Assembly (NCBI RefSeq): GCF_965638725.1 | Contig: NC_134963.1 | Location: forward strand, 12,490,501-12,554,500 | Source of the DNA: Aptenodytes patagonicus | Lineage: Eukaryota; Chordata; Aves; Sphenisciformes; Spheniscidae | Length of the DNA: 64,000 nt | Direction: 5' to 3' | Shown here: one piece after another, positions 52,871-63,924 of the stretch | How the letters are laid out: every line of letters begins with the position of its first letter | How positions within the stretch are numbered: position 1 is the stretch's first letter | Notes under the pieces: model-generated | Told to the model about the DNA's origin: nothing | The model's database searches: none | What the model saw: only the letters and a program-made list of their open reading frames with translations | Made by a program: the position numbers and the translations under genes

Positions 52871-54510
52871 TCAGTCACCACTACCGTAACCCCTGCCTGC
52901 GCGCTCCGTGTGATTTTTAGCTCTGTTTCTATTGCATTTTTGCTGCCTGCTTATCGTGAGGTGTTGCGGGGGCCGTGTCCAAACGCCTGCCTCTGAAAAG
53001 AGCAAAAACTACATACCATCAATGGCAGCAAATGTTCAGCCCAAGCAGGGAAGGAAGGAAGGAAGGCAGGCGGCAGCTTTGAGGGAAACAAATTGCTCAA
53101 ATGTGTGTGCAAAGCACTAGGATCTGAGCAGAGGAGCATCTCCAGGATGGGAACAGAGAGCTTTATAAAGGTATTTACACAGCTGTGAGAAACCACAAAG
53201 ATGGAGAGAGGGACAAAAGGGAGGGAGAGGAGGGGACCTGGTGCCTGAAGGAGAGGTCAGAGCTGAGCAAGGTGACCGAGGAAGCACCTCTGAAGGGTTT
53301 TGTCCCTGCTCTGAGGACACCGAGGCAGAAAACAGCACAAAAGTGCTTGTTGTTTTACGCAGTGGAAAATGGGTGAATCCTAAACCAAGGTCTCTCACTA
53401 AAGGCAAGTCTGACGAGGGAATAGTTAAGGTAAGAAGTGGGGGGAGGTTAGTGCCAAGGAAGCCTATCAGAAAGAGACCAAGGATATCGTCTGAGGCCTG
53501 TCTACTGACTGAGGTGGCCTGAGACTACACAGCTCTTAGTGTGAAGGTTGGAACGTGCAAGCCGGGAAGTGTTCAGCAATATAAAAACACAGCTGTACTG
53601 AGCTTTCATACTGCTTTCAGTAATACATAGACTTGGCAAAACCCATGTCAAAGCAGTCATCCAGCAGCCCTGCTGGAATTGCCATACACGTTGATGTATC
53701 ACACTGGAAAATTTGTAGTTGAGGTGAAGATAGTACCTGAAAATGATAGTGCTTATGGCATTAGGACACGTTGTAAAGCTGTCCTACCCACACTAGCAGT
53801 GTATTTGCTGTCTGTGAAAATTTCTCTAACAAAGCAGGCTATCTCACTTTCAACAAGAATGGAAAGCAGCATGGTTTGGCACAGATTCAGCATTCAAGCA
53901 AAAATTTGGCATCTCAGTGTAGTATCAGATTACTAAGAAGTTAATAAGGCCCCAAAGGTGTAAATGGTATCCTCCAAATGCTGATTAAAACAAGGATGAG
54001 CTTCTGAAATTTGGACCAGCTTAGACTAGTCACCATGTATGTCTAGAGTCAAAAGAATTTCAGTATAAGAAGTAAAAAAAGGTTGATTTTTGGTATTATA
54101 ATTATGGGAATAAGTAATGCTCAGAACAGTCTTTATTGTTTGGGTATCATAGGATAACTAAAGCAATCTGAAGAGAAATACAGTTACTGCTGTAGACAAT
54201 ATAGCCAGGGAATATTTTCACGGCCCAGTGATAATTTTAACATTTTATTGATGTTTTAAGTCTCAGAAGAATGGAATGATATTATTATGCGTTCTATAGT
54301 GACTTATTTACAGTACCCCTGTTCCACTTCCAGCAAGTGTTTTCTTTTTAAAGTGGGAAAGATCCAGAGACAGGCAATGAATAAGATGGGATGAATGGAA
54401 AGGGTGGTGTACAGGAAGAGAATGAAAATTTTTATCTTGTGCACAGCTACAGTTAATAGGAGGGGAACAGATTTATTTAAACAGTAGGTCAGCTGTAGAA
54501 TATACGTGGG
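52871..54510. other. Intergenic spacer, RNF185 side
   Basis: No gene or clear mobile element is recognised. It contains a short GGAA repeat near 53050-53066 and only short, unconvincing open frames. Confidence 0.6.
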
Positions 54511-55055
54511 TGTCGTGGTTTAACCTCAGTTGGCAACTGAACACCACACAGCCGCTCGCTCACTCCCCCCCCCGGTGGGATGGGGGAGAGAATCAGAAGA
54601 GCACAAGTGAGAAAACTCGTGGGTTGAGATAAAAACAGTTTAATAATTGAAATAATAATAAGAATAATATAATAATAATACACAAAGCAAGTGATGCACA
54701 GTGCAATTGCTCACCACCCACCGACCGATGCCCAGCCAGTCCCCGAGCAGCAGCCCCCTCGGCCAGCTTTCCCCAGTTTCTGTACTGAGCATGACGTCCC
54801 ATGGTATGGAACGTCCCTTTGGCCAGTTGGGGTCAGCTGTCCCGGCTGTGCCCCCTCCCAGCTTCTTGTGCACCTCCAGCCTTCTCTGTCGGTAGAGCAT
54901 GGGAAGCTGAAAAGTCCTTGACTAGTGTAAGCACTACTTAGCCACAACTAAAACATCGGTGTGCTATCAACATTATTCTCATCCTAAATCCAAAACACAG
55001 CACTGTACCAGCTACTAGGAAGGAAATTAACTCTATCCCTGCCGAAACCAGGACA
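54511..55055 (-). mobile_element. Endogenous retrovirus LTR (about 545 bp)
   Basis: The element starts TGTCGTGGTTT and ends AAACCAGGACA, inverted termini with one mismatch and the TG...CA ends of an LTR. Internal blocks (CACACAGCCGCTCGCTCACT, the AT-rich TAATAATAA tract, GAGCATGACGTCCCATGG) are ones I recognise from a multicopy avian ERV LTR family. Its transcriptional sense is minus: on that strand a TTATTAAACTG poly(A)-signal region follows the AT-rich tract. It sits between the RNF185 and CUSTOS promoters. It codes for nothing intact. Confidence 0.85.
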
Positions 55056-55149
55056 ATATCCACCCCTTATTCTATACCATCTACGTCATGCTCAAGTCTC
55101 ATATTTTCCAGTACATTCCCATTAATCACCACCCCTTTTCCTGAGTTTC

Positions 55150-55199
<50 letters not shown>

Positions 55200-55930
55200 G
55201 ATATCATTCCCTTAGTCTATGGGCCATCCCTCTAAAATGTTCGGTGAGTTCATTTAGTCCATGACTTCAGGCTCCATCCGAAGCTAAGAAATCAGCTTTC
55301 AAAGAGCTATATATCATGTGCATAATGGGAATAGAAATATCATTTATATTTATGTATATTCTAATGGTGATATGTGTCTCATTCTCCAATGTAGCTGGTA
55401 GCCAGTAATTGCTTAAAGTTAGAAAAACCTTGTGCCCTGGTTGCCAGTTCATTCTCGTGGTGTACATGAGAATAAATCACTTTGATTTATTCACTTTTTC
55501 ATGATCTAAGTCACATAATGTTGATATTTATGGTACACACAAACCCCTTCCTAAAATTCCTAATTACGAAAGTCATACATGTATCAGGAATCCAAGTCCT
55601 TGAACCTCTTATCAGTATTTTTCTCATCAGTTCTCCTTGTTTTACTTGTATTTTCAATCCAATGGTATCTTAATTCAGTATTAAATCACATTTGGGAACA
55701 CTCTTCCTTCCCTGAAATTTCCATGCGGAAGAGTTCTTACCTGTCTGTGGCCTTTTGCCTTTGTTCAGCAAGAGCCGTTTCCAAGAGCTTCTGCTCATTT
55801 CACTTTTCTGTTTTCAATACCACACCAGAAAGGTGGGAGACCGTACAGCTATTTCTGGTATGTGACATGCATTCGTTTGCTTTCTTCTGCATCGTATCTC
55901 TGGAGCCTGCCATATTTCAAAGAGTAGGCC
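55056..55930 (-). mobile_element. Possible ERV internal 3' remnant
   Basis: Just inside the LTR, the minus strand carries AAGGGGTGG, a purine-rich tract placed where a polypurine tract would be if this is a 3' LTR. The following sequence has no intact viral reading frame that I can recognise and includes the TA microsatellite. The right boundary is a guess. It could instead be ordinary spacer next to a solo LTR. Confidence 0.4.
55154..55193. repeat. (TA)n microsatellite, about 20 units
   Basis: An uninterrupted alternating TA run followed by CACACAG. Runs of this type are usually length-variable. Confidence 0.95.
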
Positions 55931-57120
55931 TGTAAGCACACTGGACTTTGCGTGATCTGCTTGAGTAACACATGCTTTGAAGCATCTGGCGCTTGACATC
56001 CATGAAGGCAAATAATCGAGCTGAAACACAGTCACAACCTGTTACAGAAATCCCCATGCCTCTAACAGCCAGTTAGAAGGAAATGGCCAGAAGAGTATCG
56101 TTAAGCCAAGATGAAAGATCCGCCAAGGCAAGTTGGCTAAGAGCGCTAAACTGAACATCTCCCATGCAATCTTCAGGTTTCTTGAGTTAAAGATTTAATG
56201 CCTTTTTGGAGGTCAGTTTGTTATCCTTGGAACTTGTCATTCCATATTTATGGACAAAGCAGTGGCAAAGGGCACAAGCAGAGGAGATGCGTGTTTTCCT
56301 TCCCCTGCCAGAGGTGGGGAAATGAGATGCTTTTTGCATTTTTGCTTATTTTACATATCTTTATGAACCTTCTGTGTTTAGTATCTTTTCTCACCTGCTT
56401 TTGAAAGAGAACTTCCTACAGCAGATGGGTCCCATCCTATCTCATGCTTTCATGGTAGAAGATTTTTGTGCTGTCTACAACATAAGAATGTCTGACTCTC
56501 CACCAAAAACTTCATTTCAGTGCTGTCAGTATTTCTGAAGCAGTGAAATTACCATCTCACAAAATGTGGTAAAGTGCTGAGAATTTTATTACAGTCACTC
56601 ACTCTTTCCACATCCTTATTCTTTAATGCCAACTATTCTCTCTTTCTCTACAAACACAAAAGCAACACGGGCTTTCTGGTATCATTGGTGTGTTTTTCAC
56701 TCTTACTTTGTGTGAGCTGTTACATCTGAGAAACATCAAGATATTTGCCTGTACGGCACACGTGAAAGGAGGCTGTTCAGCAACAGATGGACGTGAAAAC
56801 AAGCCGTGTTTACTGTCAGCGATTTCCCATCTGTGGGCACCACTCTTCCCGGTAGCACAAACCCAAAGAACGGGCAGTGGGACAGAGCGGTTGGGCCACC
56901 CGGGTCCCCTCGCTGCCCTTCCGGGGTTTCTCAGCATGGGCAGCACCGTCTGCCCTGTTCTCTCTCCTCTGGAGGCCAGTACAAATATCCAGCGTAAATA
57001 TTCCTTTTCCACGGTATCTCACAATTCTGTGTACGACACCCAGATCCTCGTGGTTCCTTCCATTTATACACTCATTCCCGGGCTTTCTTGGTTTTTGGGA
57101 AGACCTGGCCTGCAGTCCAC
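55931..57120. other. Intergenic spacer, CUSTOS side
   Basis: No recognised exon. A long plus-strand open frame starting at 56690 runs through the CUSTOS promoter and first exon, but its upstream part has no protein-like features that I can identify. Confidence 0.6.
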
Positions 57121-57313
57121 AGCGCACAGCTGCCCCCCCCCCGAACCGTCACCCCGCTTTTCCCGTGAGCGCAGCCTTCACCCGGCCTCTTTCACGGAGA
57201 AGCGAAGAAACCGCATTCGGAAAGACCTGGAGGTGCCCACCGGGGCCCTCGGGGGTTGCCGCTCTCCCGGGGGCGTCCCCGCCGCGGACATCTTGTCGGA
57301 GGCTGCCCTGGAG

Positions 57314-57381
57314 GACTGCAGCCCCCAGCATGCTCCGCGGCTGGCCAGCTGGACTACAGCGCCCAGCGCGCCCCGCGGCTG
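57314..57381 (+). promoter_or_regulatory. Tandem ZNF143/STAF-like elements
   Basis: Copy 1 has ACTGCAGCCCCCAGCATGC and copy 2 has ACTACAGCGCCCAGCGCGC. Both resemble the ZNF143 site ACTACA..CCCAG...GC. The 30-bp copies agree at 25 positions and start 38 bp apart. Copy 2 ends 14 bp before the CUSTOS ATG. Confidence 0.75.
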
Positions 57382-57394
57382 TCGCGCCTTCAAG

Positions 57395-57542
57395 ATGGCG
57401 GCGCCCAGGGGCGGCTCAGGCCTGGACACGGGCTCGGACTCGGACAGCAGCGGCGAGGCGGCAGCGCGGTTCCGGGAGGCCGCCTGGGACTGCGCTGCGC
57501 AGGCGGCGGTGGTGGCGGCGGTGCGGGCGGAGCCGCGCGGCG
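57395..57542 (+). CDS. CUSTOS: CUSTOS exon 1
   Basis: This exon encodes [20 protein letters not shown], then a variable Ala-rich part with [11 protein letters not shown], which resembles the human RCREAA motif. Donor GGCG/GTGAGG, phase 1 exit. The ATG is the first residue that aligns with the human start. Confidence 0.88.
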
Positions 57543-60500
57543 GTGAGGGTCGGCGCCCAGCTAGGCGGCCAGCTAGGCTCTGCTCTCCCGCCGCAGCGGC
57601 GGTGTGCCCTGCCCTCCCCTCCCCGCCGCTCTGGGCCGGGCCCCTCCGCAGCTCCTCCTGCTCCGGGGCTGTCCCGGGGGAGCGGCGGTCAGGCGGGGGC
57701 ACCTATCTGCCGCGGTGCTGGTGTCAGAGCCGGGCCGCTTCGGGAGCCGCCGGCGCCCAGGGGAGCCAAGGCGGGGCTCTGGGAGGGCGGCTCGGCTCGG
57801 CCCGGCCCGGCCCGGCGCTGCCGGCGGCGGGCTGTGCCGTGGCGATGCGCGGCCTCCTGCCGGGGCCAGAGCCCCTTCCCGGGCAGGTTGTCTGCCACGG
57901 CTTGGCGGAGGGGAAGTTTCCCTTTCCCCTCGTAACTGTTTTCCCCGAAGGCGGGCGTGGATTGTCTTTCAAGCGTAATTCTTTATGCTATAAAATCCCA
58001 TGTGCCAGAAGGGGGGTTAAAGAGGTCCTGGTCACAGGTCTCTTAAACTTGCCTTTACTTCTTCCTTTGTCAGGTGGCTTTAAAAAGGATGGGTTACAGC
58101 CTGCTCAGCCTAGCCTAAGGTATTTTTGCTTCTGGTTTCAGACTTACGTTTCACTGAAGAAAAAAATTAATGTATGTTGTATTGGTGCTACTTACAGTTA
58201 ATGCCTTGTGATACTTCCTACTGGAAGGGCTTATTCTGCTTTCAGAGTTAGTCCACCCATAATCTGAAATGATGCTTAAATCTGAAAAAGCTAACAGATT
58301 TTTTTAAGTCTATTTCTCATCCCTCTAGCAGTGGGGGAATACAGAAGTTGAAAACTTACTACTGCTGTTGGTTACAGCATTAGTTCCAAGTGTCAGAAAT
58401 CTTTCAACTCTGCAAGTGTCCCATGAAGGAATTAGTACAGTTACATATAAAAAAAATTGTTTTTCTTCAAAAAACGTTGCAATTGCAGAGGCAAGCACTC
58501 GTCAGCTGGAAAGCAACACCTGACTTAGGAGCCTTGCAATGGAGGTGATGCTGTCCTATCTTAAGCTTGCAGCATTTCTGTAGGCTCAGTTTCAAAGGCT
58601 GTCAGCCAGGCAACTTAATAAAATCCTCTCTTCTGGGACAGGTTTTGCATGAACTGTGGCAACATACACAGGATCTACATGCAAGAGAAGGGATGCCCTG
58701 ACATAATTGATTTGCTTTTGTAGGCTATTTCAATCAGAAAAATCATCCAATTACTAACTATGCTGGAGATGGCTAAATAACGTTTAGCTCTCTCTTGGGA
58801 ACCGAACTGTTACTACTGAGCTATTTTCCATCTTTCTTAGCAGTCTTCCCTATCAAGTATGAATTGATTACTAGAGGGTAGGAGATTTTACAGTCCCTTA
58901 TCTCCTGTTTGGGTAAGAGCACCAGATGTTATTGGCCTTGAAAGAGATAATCATTATTCTTATTTTAAACAGGCGTGAGGCGAAAGGTCATGATGAAGAT
59001 GGAAATGAGCTACAGACGACACCAGAGTTCAGAGCACATGTTGCGAAGAAACTGGGAGCAATGCTAGATGGGTATTGGCAAGCAATACTAAAAAAGTTTG
59101 TTCTATGGGTCAAGTACACTGATGCTTTTGTGTGCTAAAACCAGGAAATTCAAGATCTGAGTGCAACCTGGATATGGAGGAGAAGTTGTTTCTCTTCTTG
59201 TCTCCTTCGCTCCTGTATTTAATGCAGACTTCCAATATTCTGTGAACTTACCTAACCCATGTGCTGTGCCCTTCTGGTAAAGACTCCCTGTGCGTTTGCC
59301 TCTGTGGTGAATGGGTTGTGGGGGAGGAAAAAGTAGAATTTGGGTGCCTTAGCACTTTCATCATTTAAAGGCCAGCATAAGAATCTTTCATTTATTCTTA
59401 CAACCTAAACCAGTATCTGATTCAGGGTTGTGCTGGCAGTATGCCTGTGATGGGGCTGCCACTGTCTTTATTTATTGTGTAAATATGGCCCCCTAGAATT
59501 CCTGGTGTTTAGAGTTGGCTTTAGAAATGCTGCTTTTAAGTCATTCTTGTGGCATGCGTTGCTAAGGAGAGAAGGCATGGTCTGCTCTGAAAGCAGGGAG
59601 GTGAGGCAGCTTCACTAAGAAAAAAGTAAGAAGCTATGTGACATCTCCCTATAGTCTTGTTTCCTGGAAACACCCGACTTTAGCTCAGTTTGCACAAACC
59701 TGTCTTAAGATCTGACTGGGGTTTTCTGTTTAGTTTCATCACTGTCTTGAAGGACTCATCAGGACCTTCACAAACTTCTGTGCAACAGTCTGACTCTGCA
59801 GATGATGGTGAGTTCTAGTCACAGCCATTATGGCTGGTTTATGACATTGTTAGTTAAATGATGACAAGTGGGATGGATCCTGTCCATGGCCAGCTGTACA
59901 CCCAACTGACTCATAAGTAGTTGCAATAGAAGAATTTCTCTTAGCATCCGTGAAGGCTGTTACTTTGAAGCTGTGATCTCTGTGCCCTAACTCCTCTCAG
60001 ATGGTCCCAAATAATTGCTGTCAAGCACTATAGCAATACAATAACAGCAGTGAGGCTTCCCAGGGAGATTGCTGTTGATTGCTTTCACCTCTGTTTTATG
60101 TCGTGGCTAAAATTCCCTTTTACATATTTTAGGTTTTCGCCTCTTCTCTTCCTCTGTCCCAGGAGACTGTGGGAAATCGGAGCCTTGCCCTGCAGCAAGG
60201 AGGAGACAGCCATCTAGCTCCAGGTGGGGTGTTGTCAGCTGCTTTGCTCCTGAAGTACTATTGCATCCCACATTTCAGAGGCAGCTGGGACTCTCGCAAG
60301 GGAATAGGAAGCTGAAGAGCTTGAGAAGTGTGTATGACTCCTATATTTGATTAGAGCAGGTTTTTTTTGTTCGTTTCTTTTTTTAGTGCCAGGGAATTAG
60401 AAATGTTTGTGGGAGATGTTCTTTCCCCTCCTAGTATGTGTAAAGAACACCTCAGCCTTCAAATTGGTTATGTGCTAACTTGTATTGGAGTCCCAGAGCC

Positions 60501-60957
60501 ACTGGGTGTTTATCAGGTGTTCTCATCTTAGATTACTCTGCTGTTTGTGCTTTGGGTGAATTCAAAGCAAAAGTGTAACATAACTTCCTTTCCTTTTTGT
60601 TACCTTTCTAGTGACACGGACAGTGACCAAGAGTGGCAAAAGTACCAGGAGGCTGCTGTGTCAGCTGCAGACATTCTGAAGCAAAGTACTTTTCCTGCAC
60701 TGTCCCAGGATTCCAGCCAAAATCAGAGTCAGGGTTATGTAGAGCACAGCCAGAAAAAAAAGAAGAAAAAGAAAATTAGGGGAGAGAATGATATTCAAGA
60801 GAAAATAATAGACCCAGCAGAGTGTGACCAGATCAGCAAAGATTTGCCACAGTTGGTGTCTGCAAATGGACAGCATGAGAGACAGGACAGCAATCATACA
60901 GAGAACTCAGTGTTGCCAGGAGTTGTGAAGAAGAAAAAGAAGAAAAAAAGAGAATGA
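57395..60957 (+). CDS. CUSTOS: CUSTOS (C12orf43) homologue (complete, 6 exons)
   Basis: CUSTOS is a small, charged nuclear protein; in frog it binds beta-catenin and modulates Wnt signalling during head development. Exons: 57395-57542, 58074-58119, 58973-59071, 59734-59807, 60133-60223, 60612-60957. All junctions are GT-AG and in phase, giving 804 nt or 267 residues (human 262). Conserved blocks: [18 protein letters not shown] at 76-93, FITVLKDSS from 99, [13 protein letters not shown] from 122, RRRQPSSSS before 153, and [20 protein letters not shown] at 154-173 followed by ILKQ. Two lysine tracts, one in the last third and one at the C-terminus (KKKKKKKRE), look like nuclear or nucleolar signals. 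The N-terminal 49 residues are Ser/Asp- and Ala-rich and poorly conserved. Confidence 0.94.
58074..58119 (+). CDS. CUSTOS: CUSTOS exon 2 (46 nt)
   Basis: A short exon between TTGTCAG and GTATTT, encoding [14 protein letters not shown]. It is required to convert the phase left by exon 1 into that needed by exon 3, and its end QPSLR matches human QPSLR. Without it the frame fails. Confidence 0.87.
58973..59071 (+). CDS. CUSTOS: CUSTOS exon 3 (core conserved block)
   Basis: This exon encodes [20 protein letters not shown], then [12 protein letters not shown]. This is the most conserved block of the family. Donor GATGG/GTATTG. Confidence 0.95.
59734..59807 (+). CDS. CUSTOS: CUSTOS exon 4
   Basis: This exon encodes [20 protein letters not shown] and SADD. 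Acceptor TGTTTAG/TTTCAT, donor GATG/GTGAGT. Confidence 0.92.
60133..60223 (+). CDS. CUSTOS: CUSTOS exon 5
   Basis: This exon encodes [20 protein letters not shown], then [10 protein letters not shown]. Human has GFRLFFTSVPGG and RKRQPSSSS at the same place. Acceptor ATTTTAG/GTTTTC, donor TCCAG/GTGGGG. Confidence 0.94.
60612..60957 (+). CDS. CUSTOS: CUSTOS exon 6 (C-terminus)
   Basis: This exon encodes [20 protein letters not shown], a Gln/Ser-rich segment, a seven-lysine tract, a second polar segment and the terminal KKKKKKKRE, with TGA at 60955-60957. Acceptor TTTCTAG/TGACAC. Confidence 0.95.
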
Positions 60958-63100
60958 AGATTTTGCTCTGCAAATGGCAGGTGATTATGATGGATGAAGG
61001 ACGCTGAAAAAAAAACCTAACAAAAAGAGTTGCTGCAGATGAGGGAAAACTAATTGGCAAAGCTTCTGTTCTAAAAGCTCAGTGGCCTGAGAGTCTGATT
61101 AAGTGACTTCCTATGTTGTTGGCATCCCCTGGGGAAGGGAACCTTGTTCTCCTAGCACAGCAGTTATCTATGCTGCTGCTTACGCAGACCTAGCGTAAAA
61201 GGATTAAATAGTGTGCACAGACTTGCATGACAGAGGGATATAATCATAGCTGCATCCCTCCTGGTCTGTTCCTTCACATCATGAAACCAAATTTTGTGTC
61301 CTGGAGAAAGTATATGATGAATTGAATTTAGTTTACATGGCAGCAGGTGATCAACTCCTTTTTCTCTTTGCCTACTCCTAGATCCCTACTAAGAATAACT
61401 CCAGCCTGTGGGAGACTCATTTATCAAAAGCATCCTGTCAGATATCAGGGCCCCCTTATTTTTTTTCCTGTGATCATCATAACAATCTGTTGTTGAAACC
61501 TGCCATGTTACTAATCCCTCTGTAATCTGCACCTCTCCAGGGCCCCTGCATATAAACAGTGTGCATTGAGCTTATTTCAGGGTTGTTATAAATAGGTAGT
61601 TTTGTTCAAATTGTGTCCTTTTAATTTTTTTTCATGTATAGTTTTTGATGGCATTTGTTGTTACTAAATTCTACTACGCTATTAGTCCTATTTAATTTGG
61701 CAGGTTTTGTACAACAGTGGCTTCCTTGCTGTATTCAGATGGCTCCCCCAGCAGAGATAAAGATGGCTGAAGATGGCTCTTTAGTTGTTTGGTGATCAAT
61801 GCTATGAGATAGCTACAGGAAGGACTTAAGCCTAACTTGAAAGTCACTGCATTTCAGTCCTTATTTTGGTTGATTATGACTTTTGTCTCTCTGAAATACA
61901 GTGGGTTTTGGTAGTTTTCAGTATGGCTCTTAGTCCGTTTATACTTCAGCTCCAGTATTTCAGGAAATGACCTGTTATTGGATAAATACTCTTCTGCTGT
62001 TTTTAAGGTTGTTGGGTTTCAGTAGCTCTAAATCATTTGCCCTATTCAGGAGACGAGAAAGCCAGATTAGAGAAACCGAAATAGTGAACTGTTGCTCTTT
62101 GAGCGTGGGAAAAACCAAGATGTTTTCTTTCTTACTGTAAGATCCTTGCTCTTTTTTAATCAAGAAAACACAGTTGGTATCCAAAAATGGAAAGGCTAAG
62201 TAGAAAACTGGCTTGTAATCTAACTGAATGTGCCAGAAGTAGTTACTTGTCTTCTGGCCAGTTAAAACTTCAGTATACTGAAGCTAGCACCTGGGGTTTC
62301 AAATGCATAGTGGTCTAAAAATTATCTTTTGTCTTGTTTTATGATGATTATTTTTATGTTAACTGGAAGTTATATGTATTTGCAAATGATGCACATGGGG
62401 GATCAGAAAACATTTCTAGGATAAAATTCCTCAGAGAATCTAGTTACTGAAATTAGTCTCTGATAGTTGATAGTATCTGGAGGGAGAGCATATCAATACA
62501 AACTGTAATGGACATCTGCAATTTTGAAATTCCCAGATATGATAACTGAAGAGTTCGCTGTTGGGCTTTTTCTTTTTTAATTCTCCCTTATATCTCAACC
62601 TTTTAAGTCTCGACCACTTTCTAGTCTCAAGGATTTTCATCCATTTCACAGTTGAAAGAATAGCTCTGTTTTGGTCACAATGACAAAAACATGTTAATTA
62701 GGGCTTTTTTCATGTCTGGCTAGTGACATATCAGTGATGTGAAGGTTGAGAGTAAATAGAGAAGAGAGGAATAATTAGAAGAGGAATTATATAAGTAGAT
62801 CCTTAGGGCTAAAAACCTTCACTTAGTTCAAGAAAGACTCTTAGACCCCAGGGTAATTATTTGCATATCAAGAACTACAGAATCTAGCCTGTAGGGAAGC
62901 TAAGAATGAACTGTGTTCTGTAAAATTAATTCAAGCTGACATCTTTACAGAGAACAACTGAAGGAACTGCTGCTCTTTGTGGAGCATGGGAACCTCCCAG
63001 GTGTTGTGCAGTGTCAGGGACCTGTGGAGAATGCCATCCCCCGGCTCATTCAGCAAGATGCACAAGATGAGAATCCACATGGTTAATGCAGAGAACTGGA
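60958..63100 (+). other. CUSTOS 3' UTR and spacer to HNF1A
   Basis: This follows the CUSTOS stop. An ATTAAA at 61203-61208 is one possible poly(A) signal; none is decisive. Most of the stretch is AT-rich and without recognised features. The exon-like frame at 62952-63086 is listed separately. Confidence 0.5.
62952..63086 (+). other. Unassigned exon-like reading frame
   Basis: After a possible acceptor (CATCTTTACAG) comes an open frame REQLKELLLFVEHGNLPGVV, then QCQGPVENAIPRLIQQD and a TAA stop at about 63084. It is more protein-like and GC-richer than its surroundings. I recognise no family. It could be an alternative last exon of CUSTOS, an exon of a non-coding RNA, or chance. Confidence 0.3.
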
Positions 63101-63924
63101 ATCTCCTTGCTGCTGTTAAACTTTAATTTCTGCATTTAAAACAAAGCAGAGCTATATCAAAAATAACCAAGCCATTTCCACTAGGATAGCATGATTTTAG
63201 AGCAGGTCATTTTTAACTGAGAATGTTTGGTATTTTTGTAGTTAATTAAAGGATTTGTAGCTTGTAGTCGTTGATCCCATACTGACAGGTTTGTGCCAAG
63301 CCATTCCTGAATCTGTTTCTTGGTGATTTTCATTGCAGTCAGGAACCAGGTTCTCTCACCCTTGCCTCCAAGATACTATTATTTCTCATAGTTCCCATTG
63401 GTGCTTCTTTACAGCAAAGGTGAGTATTTTAAAGATGGTGCCCTTCTTTGGTAGCTCAGCTTTGCTCTTTCCTACATGGCTTAGTCTGGTGTTGGCAGGT
63501 TTGTTACAGGCCCAGCTTGATGAAGGCTGAGCAGAATTAAAGTCCCATCCATGCCCTGGCATTTTTGCCATGTTGCGTTCAGATCCCTATCTTGATGGGA
63601 TTCTTTCTTGGGCAGCCACAAAAGGATGTCTGGTCATCCTAGGCTGGCTCGTGGGGTTTGGGTTTGCTTGTTTTTTTTGGGGGGGCAGTGGATTTTAGCA
63701 GTGCCAGCATCGTCTTTCCATGGCTTCTGTCTTGAAGCCGAGACATCTTCTCTCATAGAGGCAGCTGAATAAGGGATTTGTATGAGGCAGTAGGGGCTGG
63801 AGGCTGGCTGAGCGCAGCAGCCTTTCCTTCCCATGGAAGGCAGTGGTGACAGTGATGGCAAACAGAGTTGGAGTTGCACCTGACAGGTTGGTCATGGCAG
63901 TCACCCTTGAGCTAGCTGTCTTGA
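63101..63924 (-). other. HNF1A: HNF1A 3' UTR (inferred extent)
   Basis: On the minus strand this follows the HNF1A stop codon. A reverse-strand ATTAAA at 63127-63122 is a candidate poly(A) signal, giving a UTR of about 0.8 kb. The small minus-strand open frames inside it are unlikely to be coding. Confidence 0.5.

Larger units (their letters stand above)
57120..57960 (+). promoter_or_regulatory. CUSTOS: CpG island and promoter of CUSTOS
   Basis: This GC-rich, CpG-rich stretch spans the start codon. Just upstream are two 30-bp direct copies of a ZNF143/STAF-like element (57314-57343 and 57352-57381), and a YY1-type AAGATGGCGGC overlaps the start codon. This is the usual make-up of a TATA-less housekeeping promoter; factor binding is inferred. 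Confidence 0.85.

Noticed and set aside
57178-57972. Minus-strand open frames suggesting a bidirectional partner gene of CUSTOS
   Set aside because: They are GC-driven shadows of the CpG island without recognisable domains, splice structure or homology. A divergent non-coding transcript remains possible but cannot be shown.
56690-58201. A 503-codon plus-strand open frame across the CUSTOS promoter
   Set aside because: It contains CUSTOS exon 1 in frame but runs through the exon 1 donor and into the intron. Only 57395-57542 aligns with a known protein.
63634-63904. Minus-strand frames of 69-81 codons left of the HNF1A stop
   Set aside because: They lie after the HNF1A stop codon in what should be its 3' UTR and match nothing known.
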